64,000 nucleotides of DNA, taken from NCBI RefSeq assembly GCF_027270315.1, contig NZ_CP114413.1, forward strand, positions 7,316,001 through 7,380,000, read 5' to 3'. Below, in pieces: positions 48,603 to 57,704 of this stretch. Each line of letters starts with the position of its first letter. The first letter of the stretch is position 1. This stretch comes from Streptomyces cinnabarinus. Lineage in GTDB: Bacteria > Actinomycetota > Actinomycetes > Streptomycetales > Streptomycetaceae. The translations under genes and the position numbers were made by a program. Under the pieces are notes generated by a model. It was given only the letters and a program-made list of their open reading frames with translations. It did not search any database and had not been told where the DNA came from.

Positions 48603-51263
48603 TCAGCTCACCGTGCAGGACTGGTCGCCCACCTTGAAGGCCGTGGGCTCGGAGTTGGTGCCGGTCCAGTTGCCGGTGAAGCCGAAGCTCACCGAACTGC
48701 CGGCCGCCACATTGGCGTTCCAGCCCACGTTCTTCGCCGTGACCGAGGAACCCGACTGGGTGTGCTCGGCGTTCCACATCTGGGAGACGTTCTGCCCGTC
48801 GGGGAAGGACCAGACGAGGTTCCAGCCGGACCAGGCGCTCGTCCCGGTGTTGGTGAGCTGCACATCTGCCTGGAACCCGCCCTGCCACTGGTTGGTGACC
48901 TTGTACGTCACCGCGCAGGCGCCGGTCGGGGTGGGGTCGGGATCCGGATCGGGATCCGTGCCGCCGCTGTCGGAGGAGTCGCCGTAGATGACGCCCCGGC
49001 CGTTGGTCGCGACGTACACGCGCCCGTAGACCCGCGGGTCACCGGTGATCGCCGCGCCCGTCCAACCCCACTGGTGGGCATCGTCGTTGATCCGCGTCCA
49101 GGTCGCCCCCTGGTCGGTGGAGCGGAAGATCCCGCGCACCCCGCCGATCTTCGCGCTGGTGTAGAGCGCCTGGTACGACGCACCCGGCGCCGCCTTGCCG
49201 AAGCCGATGGTGTCGGCTTGCTCGACGTCGGACAGCTTGGTGAAGCTCGTACCGCCGTTGGTGGAGTGCCACAGCCCGTACGCGGCGTCACTCGCGCCGC
49301 CCGCCAGCCACACATCGCCCTTCACGCCCGGCAGTGCCTTGAAGCGGACGCTGTCCCCGCTCGGCAGTCCGGTCGCGGCGGAGGCGGTGAAGCTGGCGCC
49401 GCCGTCCGTACTGACGTAGAACTTCCCGGACTTGAAGCCGTAGAAGACCTTGGGGTCGACGCGGTCGGACTCCACGATCGCGCCCGCCGGGATGCCGGAG
49501 GAGGCCGACCAGGAGGTGCCGAAGCCGGTCGCGTAGTGCACCCCGGCGCCCTGTGGGCTCCACACGAACCGGCTGCCGTCCGCCGCCGCGGCGACCGTGC
49601 CGCCGCCGGAGACCCCCGAAGGATCCGTCCCCGCGAACCAGTTGGCGCCGTTGTCCGTCGAGAAGGCGATGTGCGGACCCGAGTCGAGGTTGCCGGCCCG
49701 GACCACCGTGTTCGGGTTGGACTCCGCGAAGTCCAGACTGGTCGTCGAGGTGAAGTTGGGCTGGGTGTACATCATCGCCGGGACCTTGGTGAGGTCCGTG
49801 TGCCGGAAGCCGCCGATGTCACCGAGCGCGCTGAGCAGGGGTGCCCCCGAGGGCGGCGAGGCGAGATCGTTGACAGCCGTCTCCTCCAGGCCCTGAACCA
49901 TCGGCTTGATGGTGAACTGGGTGTTGCTGTCCCAGTTGGTGAGGTTCTCGGTGCCGTAGATCGTCGCGCCCGTGCCGTACATCATGCGGCCCGAGTTGAA
50001 CGGGTCGATCTCCAACGCCTCGGTCATCCAGCCGAGTTTGGGCGTCTGCTCCGGCGGCGCCGGATTGGCGCTCCAGGTCAGCCAGGGCGTGGAGGAGACG
50101 TCCATGGTGTAGCGGTTGGCGCGGTTCGGGTACGAGGTGTAGTCCCACGCCTTGGTCCAGGTGGCGCCGCTGTCGGTGGAGCGGAAGAGCTGGGTGTCCG
50201 GCCACCAGGAGCTGTACGCCGTCGCCATGACCGTGCCCGGGTCCTGCCGGTCGACGGTCAGGCCGCTGAAGCCGTAGTAGGTGTCCGCCTCCGCCACCGG
50301 GCTGATGTTCGTCCAGGTGCCCGTAGCCGTCGCGTACCGCCACAACTGGCCCTTGCCGCCGTCGTAGGGGCCGCCCTTGTCGCTGTACGACAGATAGAGG
50401 TAGCCGTTCTCCGCGTCCAGGACGCCCTTGTGGGCGAGGTAGCCGGTGGGCTGCCCGGCGACCCGGCTCCAGGTCGCGCCCGCGTCCGTCGAGCGGTACA
50501 CCGCGTTGTCCTTGTCGGCGACCCCGACGTAGATCGTCCGGGTGGCGTTGCCCGAGGTGCCGGTGGACTCGTCGAAGGTGACCCAGACGATGCCCTGGTT
50601 GTCTGAGGCGTAGCCGCTGGTGTCGCTCGGGTCCTGGACGTAGTTGCCGACGTTGGGGAAGTTCGCCACCTGCGACCAGTTCGCCCCGGAGTCCGTCGAC
50701 CGCCACAGGCCCTTGCCGCTCGGCGCGCCCAGGTACAGCACACTGTTGCGGTTCGGGTCGACGGCCAGGCGCTCGCCCATGCCCCGGCCGGGCATGTTGC
50801 CGCCCAGCTTGAACGGCAGACTCGCCTTCTGCCAGCTGGCGCCCCGGTCGGCGGAGCGCAGCACCGCGCCGTTGCCCGGGTCCCAGCTGTTGGTGTACGT
50901 ACCGACCGCCGCGTACACCTTGTCCGGGTCGACGGAGTCGGAGGCGAGGCTGACGACGCCGGTGTGACCCCAGTCGTCCCAGCCCACCGAGTCCAGCAGC
51001 GGCGTCCAGGTCTTCGACGACTCCACCCAGCGGTAGGCGCCGCCGATGTCGGTGCGGGCGTAGGCGAGGTTCTTCTCGGTGCGGTTGAACACGATGCCGG
51101 GGACGAATCCACCGCCGTCGATCCGGGCGTTCTTCCAGGTGTAGGTGTCGGCGGCGATGGACACCGGCGACTCGTCGGGCTCGGCCGCCAGCGCGGGCGG
51201 TGTGCCCGCGAGCAGCCCGGCAGCCAGCGCCAGGACGGCCGTGAGGATACGGGTTCTTCGCAC
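48603..51263 (-). CDS. Secreted GH74 xyloglucanase with CBM2
   Basis: 886 residues from GTG at 51263 (AAGGA 7 nt upstream; longer frames lack a signal peptide at the start). Signal peptide about 1-28 (VRRTRILTAVLALAAGLLAG). GH74 twin seven-bladed propellers about 35-755: the two catalytic Asp contexts are YARTDIGGAYRW and SALGDIGGFRHTD, and Asp-box repeats (RSTDSGATW) recur. A GTDPDPDPDPTPTG linker leads to a CBM2 at about 785-886 (CAVTYKVTNQWQGGFQADVQLTN). It cuts the glucan backbone of xyloglucan while bound to cellulose. A LacI-type AGCGCT core lies upstream at 51327-51334. Confidence 0.94.
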   Translation of the reverse strand: MRRTRILTAVLALAAGLLAGTPPALAAEPDESPVSIAADTYTWKNARIDGGGFVPGIVFNRTEKNLAYARTDIGGAYRWVESSKTWTPLLDSVGWDDWGHTGVVSLASDSVDPDKVYAAVGTYTNSWDPGNGAVLRSADRGASWQKASLPFKLGGNMPGRGMGERLAVDPNRNSVLYLGAPSGKGLWRSTDSGANWSQVANFPNVGNYVQDPSDTSGYASDNQGIVWVTFDESTGTSGNATRTIYVGVADKDNAVYRSTDAGATWSRVAGQPTGYLAHKGVLDAENGYLYLSYSDKGGPYDGGKGQLWRYATATGTWTNISPVAEADTYYGFSGLTVDRQDPGTVMATAYSSWWPDTQLFRSTDSGATWTKAWDYTSYPNRANRYTMDVSSTPWLTWSANPAPPEQTPKLGWMTEALEIDPFNSGRMMYGTGATIYGTENLTNWDSNTQFTIKPMVQGLEETAVNDLASPPSGAPLLSALGDIGGFRHTDLTKVPAMMYTQPNFTSTTSLDFAESNPNTVVRAGNLDSGPHIAFSTDNGANWFAGTDPSGVSGGGTVAAAADGSRFVWSPQGAGVHYATGFGTSWSASSGIPAGAIVESDRVDPKVFYGFKSGKFYVSTDGGASFTASAATGLPSGDSVRFKALPGVKGDVWLAGGASDAAYGLWHSTNGGTSFTKLSDVEQADTIGFGKAAPGASYQALYTSAKIGGVRGIFRSTDQGATWTRINDDAHQWGWTGAAITGDPRVYGRVYVATNGRGVIYGDSSDSGGTDPDPDPDPTPTGACAVTYKVTNQWQGGFQADVQLTNTGTSAWSGWNLVWSFPDGQNVSQMWNAEHTQSGSSVTAKNVGWNANVAAGSSVSFGFTGNWTGTNSEPTAFKVGDQSCTVS

Positions 51264-51326
51264 GGGGAGTCCTTTCCGGGGGGTGGGAGGACAAGGGAGG
51301 TGCAGAGGGAAGGCACTGAGAACGGC

Positions 51327-51334
51327 AAGCGCTT
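51327..51334. promoter_or_regulatory. LacI-type operator core upstream of GH74
   Basis: AAGCGCTT shares the central AGCGCT with the CebR box (TGGGAGCGCTCCCA) but the flanks differ. It lies 64 bp before the GH74 start, so a LacI-family repressor other than, or weakly, CebR may act here. Confidence 0.4.
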
Positions 51335-51353
51335 TCCCCATGGAGCGAGATGT

Positions 51354-51390
51354 GCCGGGCGGTCCCCCGTGCGGGAGGGGACCGCCCGGC
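51354..51390 (-). terminator. Strong hairpin after GH48
   Basis: GCCGGGCGGTCCCC/GGGGACCGCCCGGC, a perfect 14-bp stem with a 9-nt loop. It separates the leftward GH48 transcript (stop at 51468) from the GH74 promoter region. Confidence 0.8.
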
Positions 51391-51467
51391 CGTCCGGTCT
51401 CGCCGTCAGGTGACGAGACCACGTACGCGGAACGCTTCAGGCGCCGTTGAGCGCCAGGCGGGGGCTG

Positions 51468-54386
51468 TTATTCGAGCAGCTCCGCGTACGAACCCATGGC
51501 CAGGGCGATGTCCGCCTGGGCCCAGAACCGGTGGTACGTGAACGAGGGCACCGCGCCGCCCGCCAGATACGACTCGATCTTCGACCAGGCCGGGTCGTCC
51601 TCGTAGAAGGAGCGGATCGACTCGAACGTGGACGACGCGTTGATCGTGTCCCCGTTCGGCATCGTCCCGGTCCAGCCACTGGGGACGTAGACCGCATCGT
51701 CGAAGCGGTTGTAGTCCGCGCGGTTCTCGGCGACGGCGATGCCGAGGGCGTCCTGGTGGTTGTCCCACATGCCGTCCAGCAGCGCCTTCGCCGTCGTCGC
51801 CGCAGCGGTGTCACCGGAGCGGTCGGCGTAGTACGTCAGGGTCTTGGCGTACGCGGCCGCCACACCGACGTCATTGGTGTAGTCGGCGACGGTGACGTGC
51901 AGGCCCGCGTTCGAGCCGGGGCTCGTGGCGTTCCAGGTGTCGGGCTGGCCCGACCACTGGAGCGTCGACGGGATCTGATAGGTGCCGTCCGGGTTGATCG
52001 TGGTGTGCTCCAGCGCCCAGTCGACCCACTTGTCGAGGACCGTCTTGGCGGCGGCGTTCCCCGTCTGCTGGTAGTACTCGGCCACCCGCTCCATCGACCA
52101 CGCCTGGAAGCCGAACCACTGGTTGGACGGCGGGTCGTGGTAGACGGGCTGCTGGTCGTAGTACATGCCGTAGAAGGTCGACTTGCCGGACGGCGGAGTC
52201 GCGTAGCGGCCCGCCCAGCTGTTGGTCGCCCCGCCCGCGATCGCGCCCTCGCTGGACTGCAGCCAGCGGTAGAACTCGATCTGCCGCTCCAGGGACTTCG
52301 CCCAGTCCGCCTGCCCCGTCGCCGACTTCGGCTTCAGGTCGGCGTAGCTGGCGAGCGCGTAGGCGGCCATCGGGTTCTGGTAGCCGCCGTGCATATGGCT
52401 GGAACCGATGCGCCAGGCCCAGCCCGCCGAGGCGTCGGTGGCGCCGCCCCAGGCGTAGTACCAGGAGAGCAGGTAGTGCGAGGAGTCCTTGCCGGTGCCG
52501 GCCGGGCAGGCCGACGCACCGACACAGTTGCCGATCTTCTTGAAGTACTTGTCGTACATGGCGTAGCGCAGATAGTCGCCCATCTTCGCGGCCTTGGCGA
52601 CGGTCGCGGAGATCTCCCCGCCCTTGCCCTGCGCGTCGGCCCACTTGTCCGCCCAGTAGGCGGCCTGCACCGCACGCGCGTCGGCGTCCGGTGCGTTGGT
52701 GAACTTCCACTGCCTGGCGTAGGACGAGTCACCGGTGAACAGGTCCAGGTACCCGTTCGTGCCGCCGTACTTGAAGGCGTCACAGGTCGGCTGCGGCACC
52801 GTCTCCCACACCGACTCCTGCGCGCCGCGCTGGAAGGTGTTGATGTACGACGGACCGGTGTCCGACGGGCCCGCCTCGCACTTGCCGGGCGAGTTGCCGT
52901 AGCCGTAGACGTTGTCCACGTCCTGGAGCCAGTGCATGCCGTACACGTCGTCCGTGCCGTACGCGCTCTTCAGCTCGGCCGCGATCGGGTCCGGGCCGAC
53001 CGAGACACCGGTGTCGAGCCGGGCCGGGTACTCGTTCGGGGTGTCCAGCTCGGGCGCGTAGGTGGCCGGCTTGGAGGCGTTGTAGAAGGAGTTGGTCGCC
53101 TGGTCGGCGTGGGTGGGGATCATGTACTTCTCCATGATCTCCCAGGCGCCGTTGAACTTGGTCCAGTCGCCCGTGACCTTGCCGTACATGGCCTGGAGCC
53201 ACAGCAGATAGCTGTACGCCTCCGACGTGGTCTCATGGCCGTGGTCCGGGGCCTCCACGATCAGCGTCTCCACCGAGTGGTACGGGATGCCCTCGGGGGA
53301 GAAGTAGCCGTTCGCCGGGTTGGTGATCTTCCCGTACAGCTCCAGGAAGCGGGCGTCGTACTCACCCGACGCCTCGATCTGGGTGACGGTCACCGCGGCC
53401 TTCGCGTGGCCGTTCGCGGTCGACTCGAAGGTCGCCGCGCCGGTCCCCGAGGAGGCGGCCGTGATGGTCACGCGCTGCGTGGTGTTCCAGTTCGACGGGG
53501 TGAAGGTGAGCGAGGCCCCGCCGGTCACCGAAAGACCCGAATTCCCGCTGGCGCGGGCGGTGGTGACAGTGACGTTGGCCGCGGGCTGCGTCGACAGCTT
53601 GATGTCGTACGTGCCCGTCTCGCCCTGCTGCACGGCCAGTTGGGTGGTCGAGGCCACCACGGCGGGACCCGAGGCGACCGTGATGCCGACCGGCGTGGAC
53701 TCCGCGGACGCGCCGAGGCTGTCGTACGCCTTCGCCAGCAGGGAATGACTGCCCACGGTCAAGCTTGAGACGGAGAGCGAGTAGGGGGCGCTCGTGTCCG
53801 TGCCCAGCAGCGTGGTGTCGTCGTAGAACTCGACCTTGCTGATGGTGGCGTTGTCGGCGGCCGCCGCGGTGGCCGCGAGCGGCACCGCGTCCCCTTGCGA
53901 GTAGACCGCGCCCGCGGCCGGGCTGGTCAGCACCGTGATCGGGGGCTGGTGGGCGCCGGTGCAGGTGGTGCCGTTGATCGCGAACGAGGTCGGTGCGGCG
54001 TTGGTGCCGCTGTAGCTGAACTGCGCGCCGGTGGAGACCGCGGCGCCGGCCGCGATCCGCCCGTTGTAGGAGGCGTTCCGCACGGTGATGTTCTGCCCGG
54101 ACTGCGACCAGGTGCCGTTCCAGCCGTTGCTGAGCCTCTGGTTGCCCGAGTAGGCGTAGGTCAGGGTCCAGCCGTCGATCACGTCCGTGCCACGGTTGGT
54201 GATGGTCACGTCGGTGGTGAAGCCGGAGCCCCAGTCGTTCGTCTTGTAATCGACGCTGCACTGGAGCGGCGCCGCCTGCGCGGGCGTCGTGCCCGTCGCG
54301 AGCATCGTGAAGGGAAGCGCCAGAGCGGCCATGACGGCGGTCCACGCGCGCCGTACCGCTCTTCGCCTCCGGGGTGGGGGATGCAT
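51468..54386 (-). CDS. Secreted GH48 reducing-end cellobiohydrolase with CBM2
   Basis: 972 residues from ATG at 54386, GAGGAGG upstream. Signal peptide about 1-38 (cleavage near AQA-AP). CBM2 about 40-145 (QCSVDYKTNDWGSGFTTDVTITN), an Ig-like module about 150-240 (ITVLTSPAAGAVYSQGDAVPLAAT), a further beta module about 245-330, then the GH48 catalytic barrel from about 340 with IPYHSVETLIVEAPDHGHETTSEAYSYLLW holding the acid Glu, and ending RFWAQADIALAMGSYAELLE. GH48 enzymes attack cellulose processively from the reducing end. The gene diverges from GH6 and carries a perfect CebR box 48 bp upstream. Confidence 0.95.
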   Translation of the reverse strand: MHPPPRRRRAVRRAWTAVMAALALPFTMLATGTTPAQAAPLQCSVDYKTNDWGSGFTTDVTITNRGTDVIDGWTLTYAYSGNQRLSNGWNGTWSQSGQNITVRNASYNGRIAAGAAVSTGAQFSYSGTNAAPTSFAINGTTCTGAHQPPITVLTSPAAGAVYSQGDAVPLAATAAAADNATISKVEFYDDTTLLGTDTSAPYSLSVSSLTVGSHSLLAKAYDSLGASAESTPVGITVASGPAVVASTTQLAVQQGETGTYDIKLSTQPAANVTVTTARASGNSGLSVTGGASLTFTPSNWNTTQRVTITAASSGTGAATFESTANGHAKAAVTVTQIEASGEYDARFLELYGKITNPANGYFSPEGIPYHSVETLIVEAPDHGHETTSEAYSYLLWLQAMYGKVTGDWTKFNGAWEIMEKYMIPTHADQATNSFYNASKPATYAPELDTPNEYPARLDTGVSVGPDPIAAELKSAYGTDDVYGMHWLQDVDNVYGYGNSPGKCEAGPSDTGPSYINTFQRGAQESVWETVPQPTCDAFKYGGTNGYLDLFTGDSSYARQWKFTNAPDADARAVQAAYWADKWADAQGKGGEISATVAKAAKMGDYLRYAMYDKYFKKIGNCVGASACPAGTGKDSSHYLLSWYYAWGGATDASAGWAWRIGSSHMHGGYQNPMAAYALASYADLKPKSATGQADWAKSLERQIEFYRWLQSSEGAIAGGATNSWAGRYATPPSGKSTFYGMYYDQQPVYHDPPSNQWFGFQAWSMERVAEYYQQTGNAAAKTVLDKWVDWALEHTTINPDGTYQIPSTLQWSGQPDTWNATSPGSNAGLHVTVADYTNDVGVAAAYAKTLTYYADRSGDTAAATTAKALLDGMWDNHQDALGIAVAENRADYNRFDDAVYVPSGWTGTMPNGDTINASSTFESIRSFYEDDPAWSKIESYLAGGAVPSFTYHRFWAQADIALAMGSYAELLE

Positions 54387-54433
54387 GTGCTGGTTCCTCC
54401 TCGCGGCTCGGAGAAGTCAAGGCTTGAACCAGT

Positions 54434-54447
54434 GGGAGCGCTCCCAT
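54434..54447. promoter_or_regulatory. CebR operator (perfect) controlling GH48
   Basis: TGGGAGCGCTCCCA is the exact 14-bp CebR palindrome. On the minus strand, TTGACC (54475-54470), 17 nt and CACTAT (54452-54447) form a candidate promoter whose -10 touches the operator. Cellobiose or cellotriose should release the repressor. Confidence 0.9.
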
Positions 54448-54564
54448 AGTGGGGAGGGGGGTGCGAGGGGTCAAGGGGCTTGAAGAGTCGAAAAGATTCG
54501 ATGCACGCGTTTAATAAAAGTCGGCAACTCCCCTGTCCTTTACTGACACTTGGCGCTAACTTCG

Positions 54565-54588
54565 TTGACACCAGTGGGAGCGGTTCCA
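54565..54588 (+). promoter_or_regulatory. Candidate -35 and CebR-like operator for GH6
   Basis: TTGACA at 54565-54570 is followed by TGGGAGCGGTTCCA at 54575-54588, which matches the CebR box at 12 of 14 positions and would lie in the promoter spacer. The remaining part of this 356-bp intergenic region is AT-richer than its surroundings (around 54495-54560) and shows no further gene. Confidence 0.75.
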
Positions 54589-54742
54589 TCAGTCGACGCG
54601 TCCGTCACGGCGCGCTGATCTGCAAAGGAGTCGCTCCATGCGCCACCCCCCGCGTTCAGTACTTTTAGCCGTCGCCGGGCGGCCCTCGGGCAACTCCTTC
54701 CCGTATCGAAACCCTGCATCGACACGAAGGACACCCGCAGTC

Positions 54743-56464
54743 ATGAGTCGTACCAGAACCGCGATGCTCGCTGCCCTGGCGCTGGTCGCCGGGGCCTCCG
54801 GGACAGCGCTCGCCGCCGTGCCCGCCGACGACGTCGGCACCGCCGCGGTCCCCTGCACCGTCGACTACAAGGTGCAGAGCCAGTGGGGCAACGGCTTCAC
54901 CGCCGCCGTCACCGTCACCAACAACGCCGCCGCCAAGAGCAGTTGGGCGGTGAAGTGGTCGTACGCCGGCAACCAGCAGGTCACCAACGGCTGGAACGCC
55001 AGGATCACCCAGAGCGGTACGGCCGTCACCGCCGCCAACGAGAGCTACAACGGCAGCCTGGGCACCGGAGGTTCGGTCAGCTTCGGCTTCAACGCCTCCT
55101 ACAGCGGCAGCAACGCGATCCCGGGCACCTTCACGCTGGACGGCGTCACCTGCAACGTCGACGACGGCGGCGGCACCGACCCGGATCCCGATCCGGATCC
55201 GCAGCCGGGCAACCGCGTGGACAACCCGTACTCCGGGGCCAAGGTCTATGTGAACCCCGAGTGGGCCGCGAAGGCCACCGCCGAGCCGGGCGGCAGCCGG
55301 ATCGCCGGCCAGCCGACCGGTGTGTGGCTGGACCGGATCGCCGCCATCAACGGCGTCAACGGCGGCATGGGCCTGCGCGACCACCTCGACGAGGCGCTGA
55401 CCCAGAAGGGCAGCGGCGAACTCGTCGTCCAGCTGGTCATCTACAACCTGCCCGGCCGTGACTGCGCGGCCCTCGCCTCCAACGGCGAGCTGGGCCCGAC
55501 GGAGATCGGACGGTACAAGACCGAGTACATCGACCCGATCGCCGCGATCCTCGCGGACCCGAAGTACGCCGGGCTGCGGATCGTCACCACCGTCGAGATC
55601 GACTCGCTGCCCAACCTCGTCACCAACACCGGAAGCCGCCCGACGGCCACCCCCGAGTGCGATGTGATGAAGGCCAACGGCAATTACGTCAAGGGCGTCG
55701 GCTACGCGCTCAGCGAGCTGGGCGACGTGCCCAACGTCTACAACTACGTCGACGCCGGCCACCACGGCTGGATCGGCTGGGACGACAACTTCGGCGCTTC
55801 CGCCAACACCTTCAAGGAGGCGGCCACCGCCGAGGGCGCCACGGTCAACGACGTGCACGGCTTCATCACCAACACGGCCAACTACGGTGCCCTGAAGGAG
55901 GATCACTTCACCATCGACTCCGCGGTCAACGGCACCTCCGTCCGCCAGTCGAAGTGGGTGGACTGGAACCGCTACGTGGACGAGCAGTCCTTCGCCCAGG
56001 CCTTCCGCAACCAGTTGGTCTCGGTCGGCTTCAACTCCGGCATCGGCATGCTGATCGACACCTCCAGGAACGGCTGGGGCGGCACCGCCCGGCCCACCGG
56101 ACCCGGCGCTACGACGAGCGTGGACACCTTCGTCGACGGCGGCCGCTACGACCGCCGCATCCACCTCGGCAACTGGTGCAACCAGTCCGGAGCGGGCCTC
56201 GGTGAGCGTCCGAAGGCCGCCCCCGCCACCGGGATCGACGCCTACGTCTGGATGAAGCCCCCGGGTGAGTCCGACGGGTCCAGCTCCGCCATCCCGAACG
56301 ACGAGGGCAAGGGCTTCGACCGCATGTGCGATCCCACGTACACGGGCAACGCGCGCAACGGCAACAACATGTCCGGCGCCCTGCCGAACGCGCCGGTCTC
56401 CGGGCACTGGTTCTCCGCCCAGTTCCAGCAGCTGATGCAGAACGCCTACCCGCCGCTGTCGTAG
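54743..56464 (+). CDS. Secreted GH6 cellobiohydrolase with CBM2
   Basis: 573 residues from ATG at 54743, where a normal signal peptide starts (MSRTRTAMLAALALVAG, cleavage near ALA-AV). An in-frame ATG at 54638 has the better ribosome site (AAAGGAG) but would put 35 residues before the signal. CBM2 about 30-135 (CTVDYKVQSQWGNGFTAAVTVTN), DPDPDPDPQPG linker, GH6 catalytic domain about 155-573 with the proton donor Asp in YNLPGRDCAALASNGE and the IDSLPNLVTN and RIHLGNWCNQSG regions. GH6 exo-enzymes act from the non-reducing end, complementing the divergent GH48. CebR-like operator at 54575-54588; terminator at 56476-56504. Confidence 0.94.
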   Translation: MSRTRTAMLAALALVAGASGTALAAVPADDVGTAAVPCTVDYKVQSQWGNGFTAAVTVTNNAAAKSSWAVKWSYAGNQQVTNGWNARITQSGTAVTAANESYNGSLGTGGSVSFGFNASYSGSNAIPGTFTLDGVTCNVDDGGGTDPDPDPDPQPGNRVDNPYSGAKVYVNPEWAAKATAEPGGSRIAGQPTGVWLDRIAAINGVNGGMGLRDHLDEALTQKGSGELVVQLVIYNLPGRDCAALASNGELGPTEIGRYKTEYIDPIAAILADPKYAGLRIVTTVEIDSLPNLVTNTGSRPTATPECDVMKANGNYVKGVGYALSELGDVPNVYNYVDAGHHGWIGWDDNFGASANTFKEAATAEGATVNDVHGFITNTANYGALKEDHFTIDSAVNGTSVRQSKWVDWNRYVDEQSFAQAFRNQLVSVGFNSGIGMLIDTSRNGWGGTARPTGPGATTSVDTFVDGGRYDRRIHLGNWCNQSGAGLGERPKAAPATGIDAYVWMKPPGESDGSSSAIPNDEGKGFDRMCDPTYTGNARNGNNMSGALPNAPVSGHWFSAQFQQLMQNAYPPLS

Positions 56465-56475
56465 GCGGCTCCCCC

Positions 56476-56504
56476 GCCGGGGCCCAGTACCGCCGGGCCC
56501 CGGC
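56476..56504 (+). terminator. Terminator after GH6
   Basis: GCCGGGGCCC/GGGCCCCGGC, perfect 10-bp stem with a 9-nt loop, 12 nt after the stop. Confidence 0.85.
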
Positions 56505-56613
56505 ACCCCCCCGCTCTCCGTGGCCACGGCTTTTGCGGATACGGCAAGGCCGTTTGCCTCTCGTCGGTGCGTCGGCGCACGCTGGTCGGCACCCGGAGGA
56601 GAGGCTGGCCACC

Positions 56614-57501
56614 ATGGCGCACGATCACGCACACGAGCACGCGCATCACCACGACCACACGGACATCGACTGGGCCGACATGGCCGAGCACCTGGAGACG
56701 CAGGCCGAGCTGTTCACCCCGCTGCACGAGCACGCGCTCGCCTGGCTCGGGGGCAAGCAGACCGAGCCGGGCCTGATCGTCGACGCGGGCAGCGGGCCCG
56801 GCGTCGTCTCCTGTCTGCTCGCCGACTCCTTCCCCGGGGCCCGGGTCGTCGCCGTGGACGGCTCCGAGCCGCTGCTGCACCTCGCCCGCGAGCGTGCGGA
56901 GCGGCTCGGGGTCGCGGACCGCTTCGCCACGCTGACCGGGGAACTCCCGGACGTCATGGCCGATCTGGACTACCCCGCCGACCTGATCTGGGCCGGCAAC
57001 AGCCTGCACCACCTCGGCGACCAGCAGGCGGCCATCCGGGCATACGCCGAGCGGCTGGCGGTCGGCGGCACGCTCGCCCTCGTCGAGGGCGGACTGCCCA
57101 CCCGCTTCCTGCCGCGCGACTTCGGCATCGGCCGGCCGGGCCTCGAGGCACGGATCGACGCGCTCCAGGCGGACTGGTTCGCCGACATGCGGGCCAACCT
57201 GCCGGACAGTGTGCCGGTGCCCGAGGACTGGCGGGCCATGATGAGCGCCGCCGGTCTGAAGCCGTCCGGCACCCGCACCTTCCTGCTGGACCTGCCCGCC
57301 CCGGCGACCGACCGGGCGCGTGCCGTCGCCGCCGCCACCTTCGGCCGCCTGCGCGAGTCCCTCGCCGACGCCCTCGACGCCACCGACCGCGCCACCCTGG
57401 ACCGGCTCCTGGACCCGGACGACAAGGCGAGCGTGCACCACCGCCCCGACCTCTACGTCCTGACCGCCCGCACCGTGCACACCGCCGTCCGCACCGGCTA
57501 G
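56614..57501 (+). CDS. SAM-dependent methyltransferase with His-rich N terminus
   Basis: 295 residues from ATG at 56614, GGAGGAGAGG upstream. The first 17 residues (MAHDHAHEHAHHHDHTD) are almost all His, Asp, Glu and Ala, suggesting metal binding. The methyltransferase core: IVDAGSGPGVVSCLLADSFPGARVVAVDGSEPLLHLAR, LIWAGNSLHHLGDQQAAIRAYAERLAVGGTLALVEGG. The C-terminal half is a helical substrate cap. Its stop TAG lies in the CTAG that borders the MITE-like element. The substrate is unknown. Confidence 0.88.
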   Translation: MAHDHAHEHAHHHDHTDIDWADMAEHLETQAELFTPLHEHALAWLGGKQTEPGLIVDAGSGPGVVSCLLADSFPGARVVAVDGSEPLLHLARERAERLGVADRFATLTGELPDVMADLDYPADLIWAGNSLHHLGDQQAAIRAYAERLAVGGTLALVEGGLPTRFLPRDFGIGRPGLEARIDALQADWFADMRANLPDSVPVPEDWRAMMSAAGLKPSGTRTFLLDLPAPATDRARAVAAATFGRLRESLADALDATDRATLDRLLDPDDKASVHHRPDLYVLTARTVHTAVRTG

Positions 57502-57704
57502 GGCCTGTCGTTTGGATCAGGCCGGCTGTGAGGAACGGCGCAAGTCAACTGAGCCGAGCGGGGTCTGGTGCGTGCAGCTGCAAGGCGGAGGAGGGCGGCG
57601 ACGCGGAGCGTCGGCAACCGACGACAACGCGGCTGGGGGTCCCCTTCTGGGGGAGTGTGTGCCAGGGCCCGCGACGCCGGACTGATCCAAACGACAGGGC
57701 CTAG
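57498..57704. mobile_element. MITE-like element with terminal inverted repeats
   Basis: 207 bp including flanking CTAG on both sides (57498-57501 and 57701-57704), read as target duplication. The inverted repeats are 19 bp (GGCCTGTCGTTTGGATCAG left, 18 of 19 matching on the right, 57682-57700). The interior has no gene and holds small hairpins (CGACGC-GGA-GCGTCG; GGGGTCCCC near 57638). No transposase is present, so it is non-autonomous. CTAG/TNA duplication is typical of some IS5-group elements (inference). Confidence 0.85.

Noticed and set aside
51447..53768. 773-codon plus-strand frame opposite GH48
   Set aside because: Arg/Gly/Val-rich shadow; GH48 on the other strand explains the region fully.
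48940..55200. Repeated GGATCC/GGATCCGGATC strings near 48941-48957 and 55181-55200
   Set aside because: They encode the Asp-Pro linkers of GH74 and GH6, so they reflect coding constraint and not a mobile repeat.
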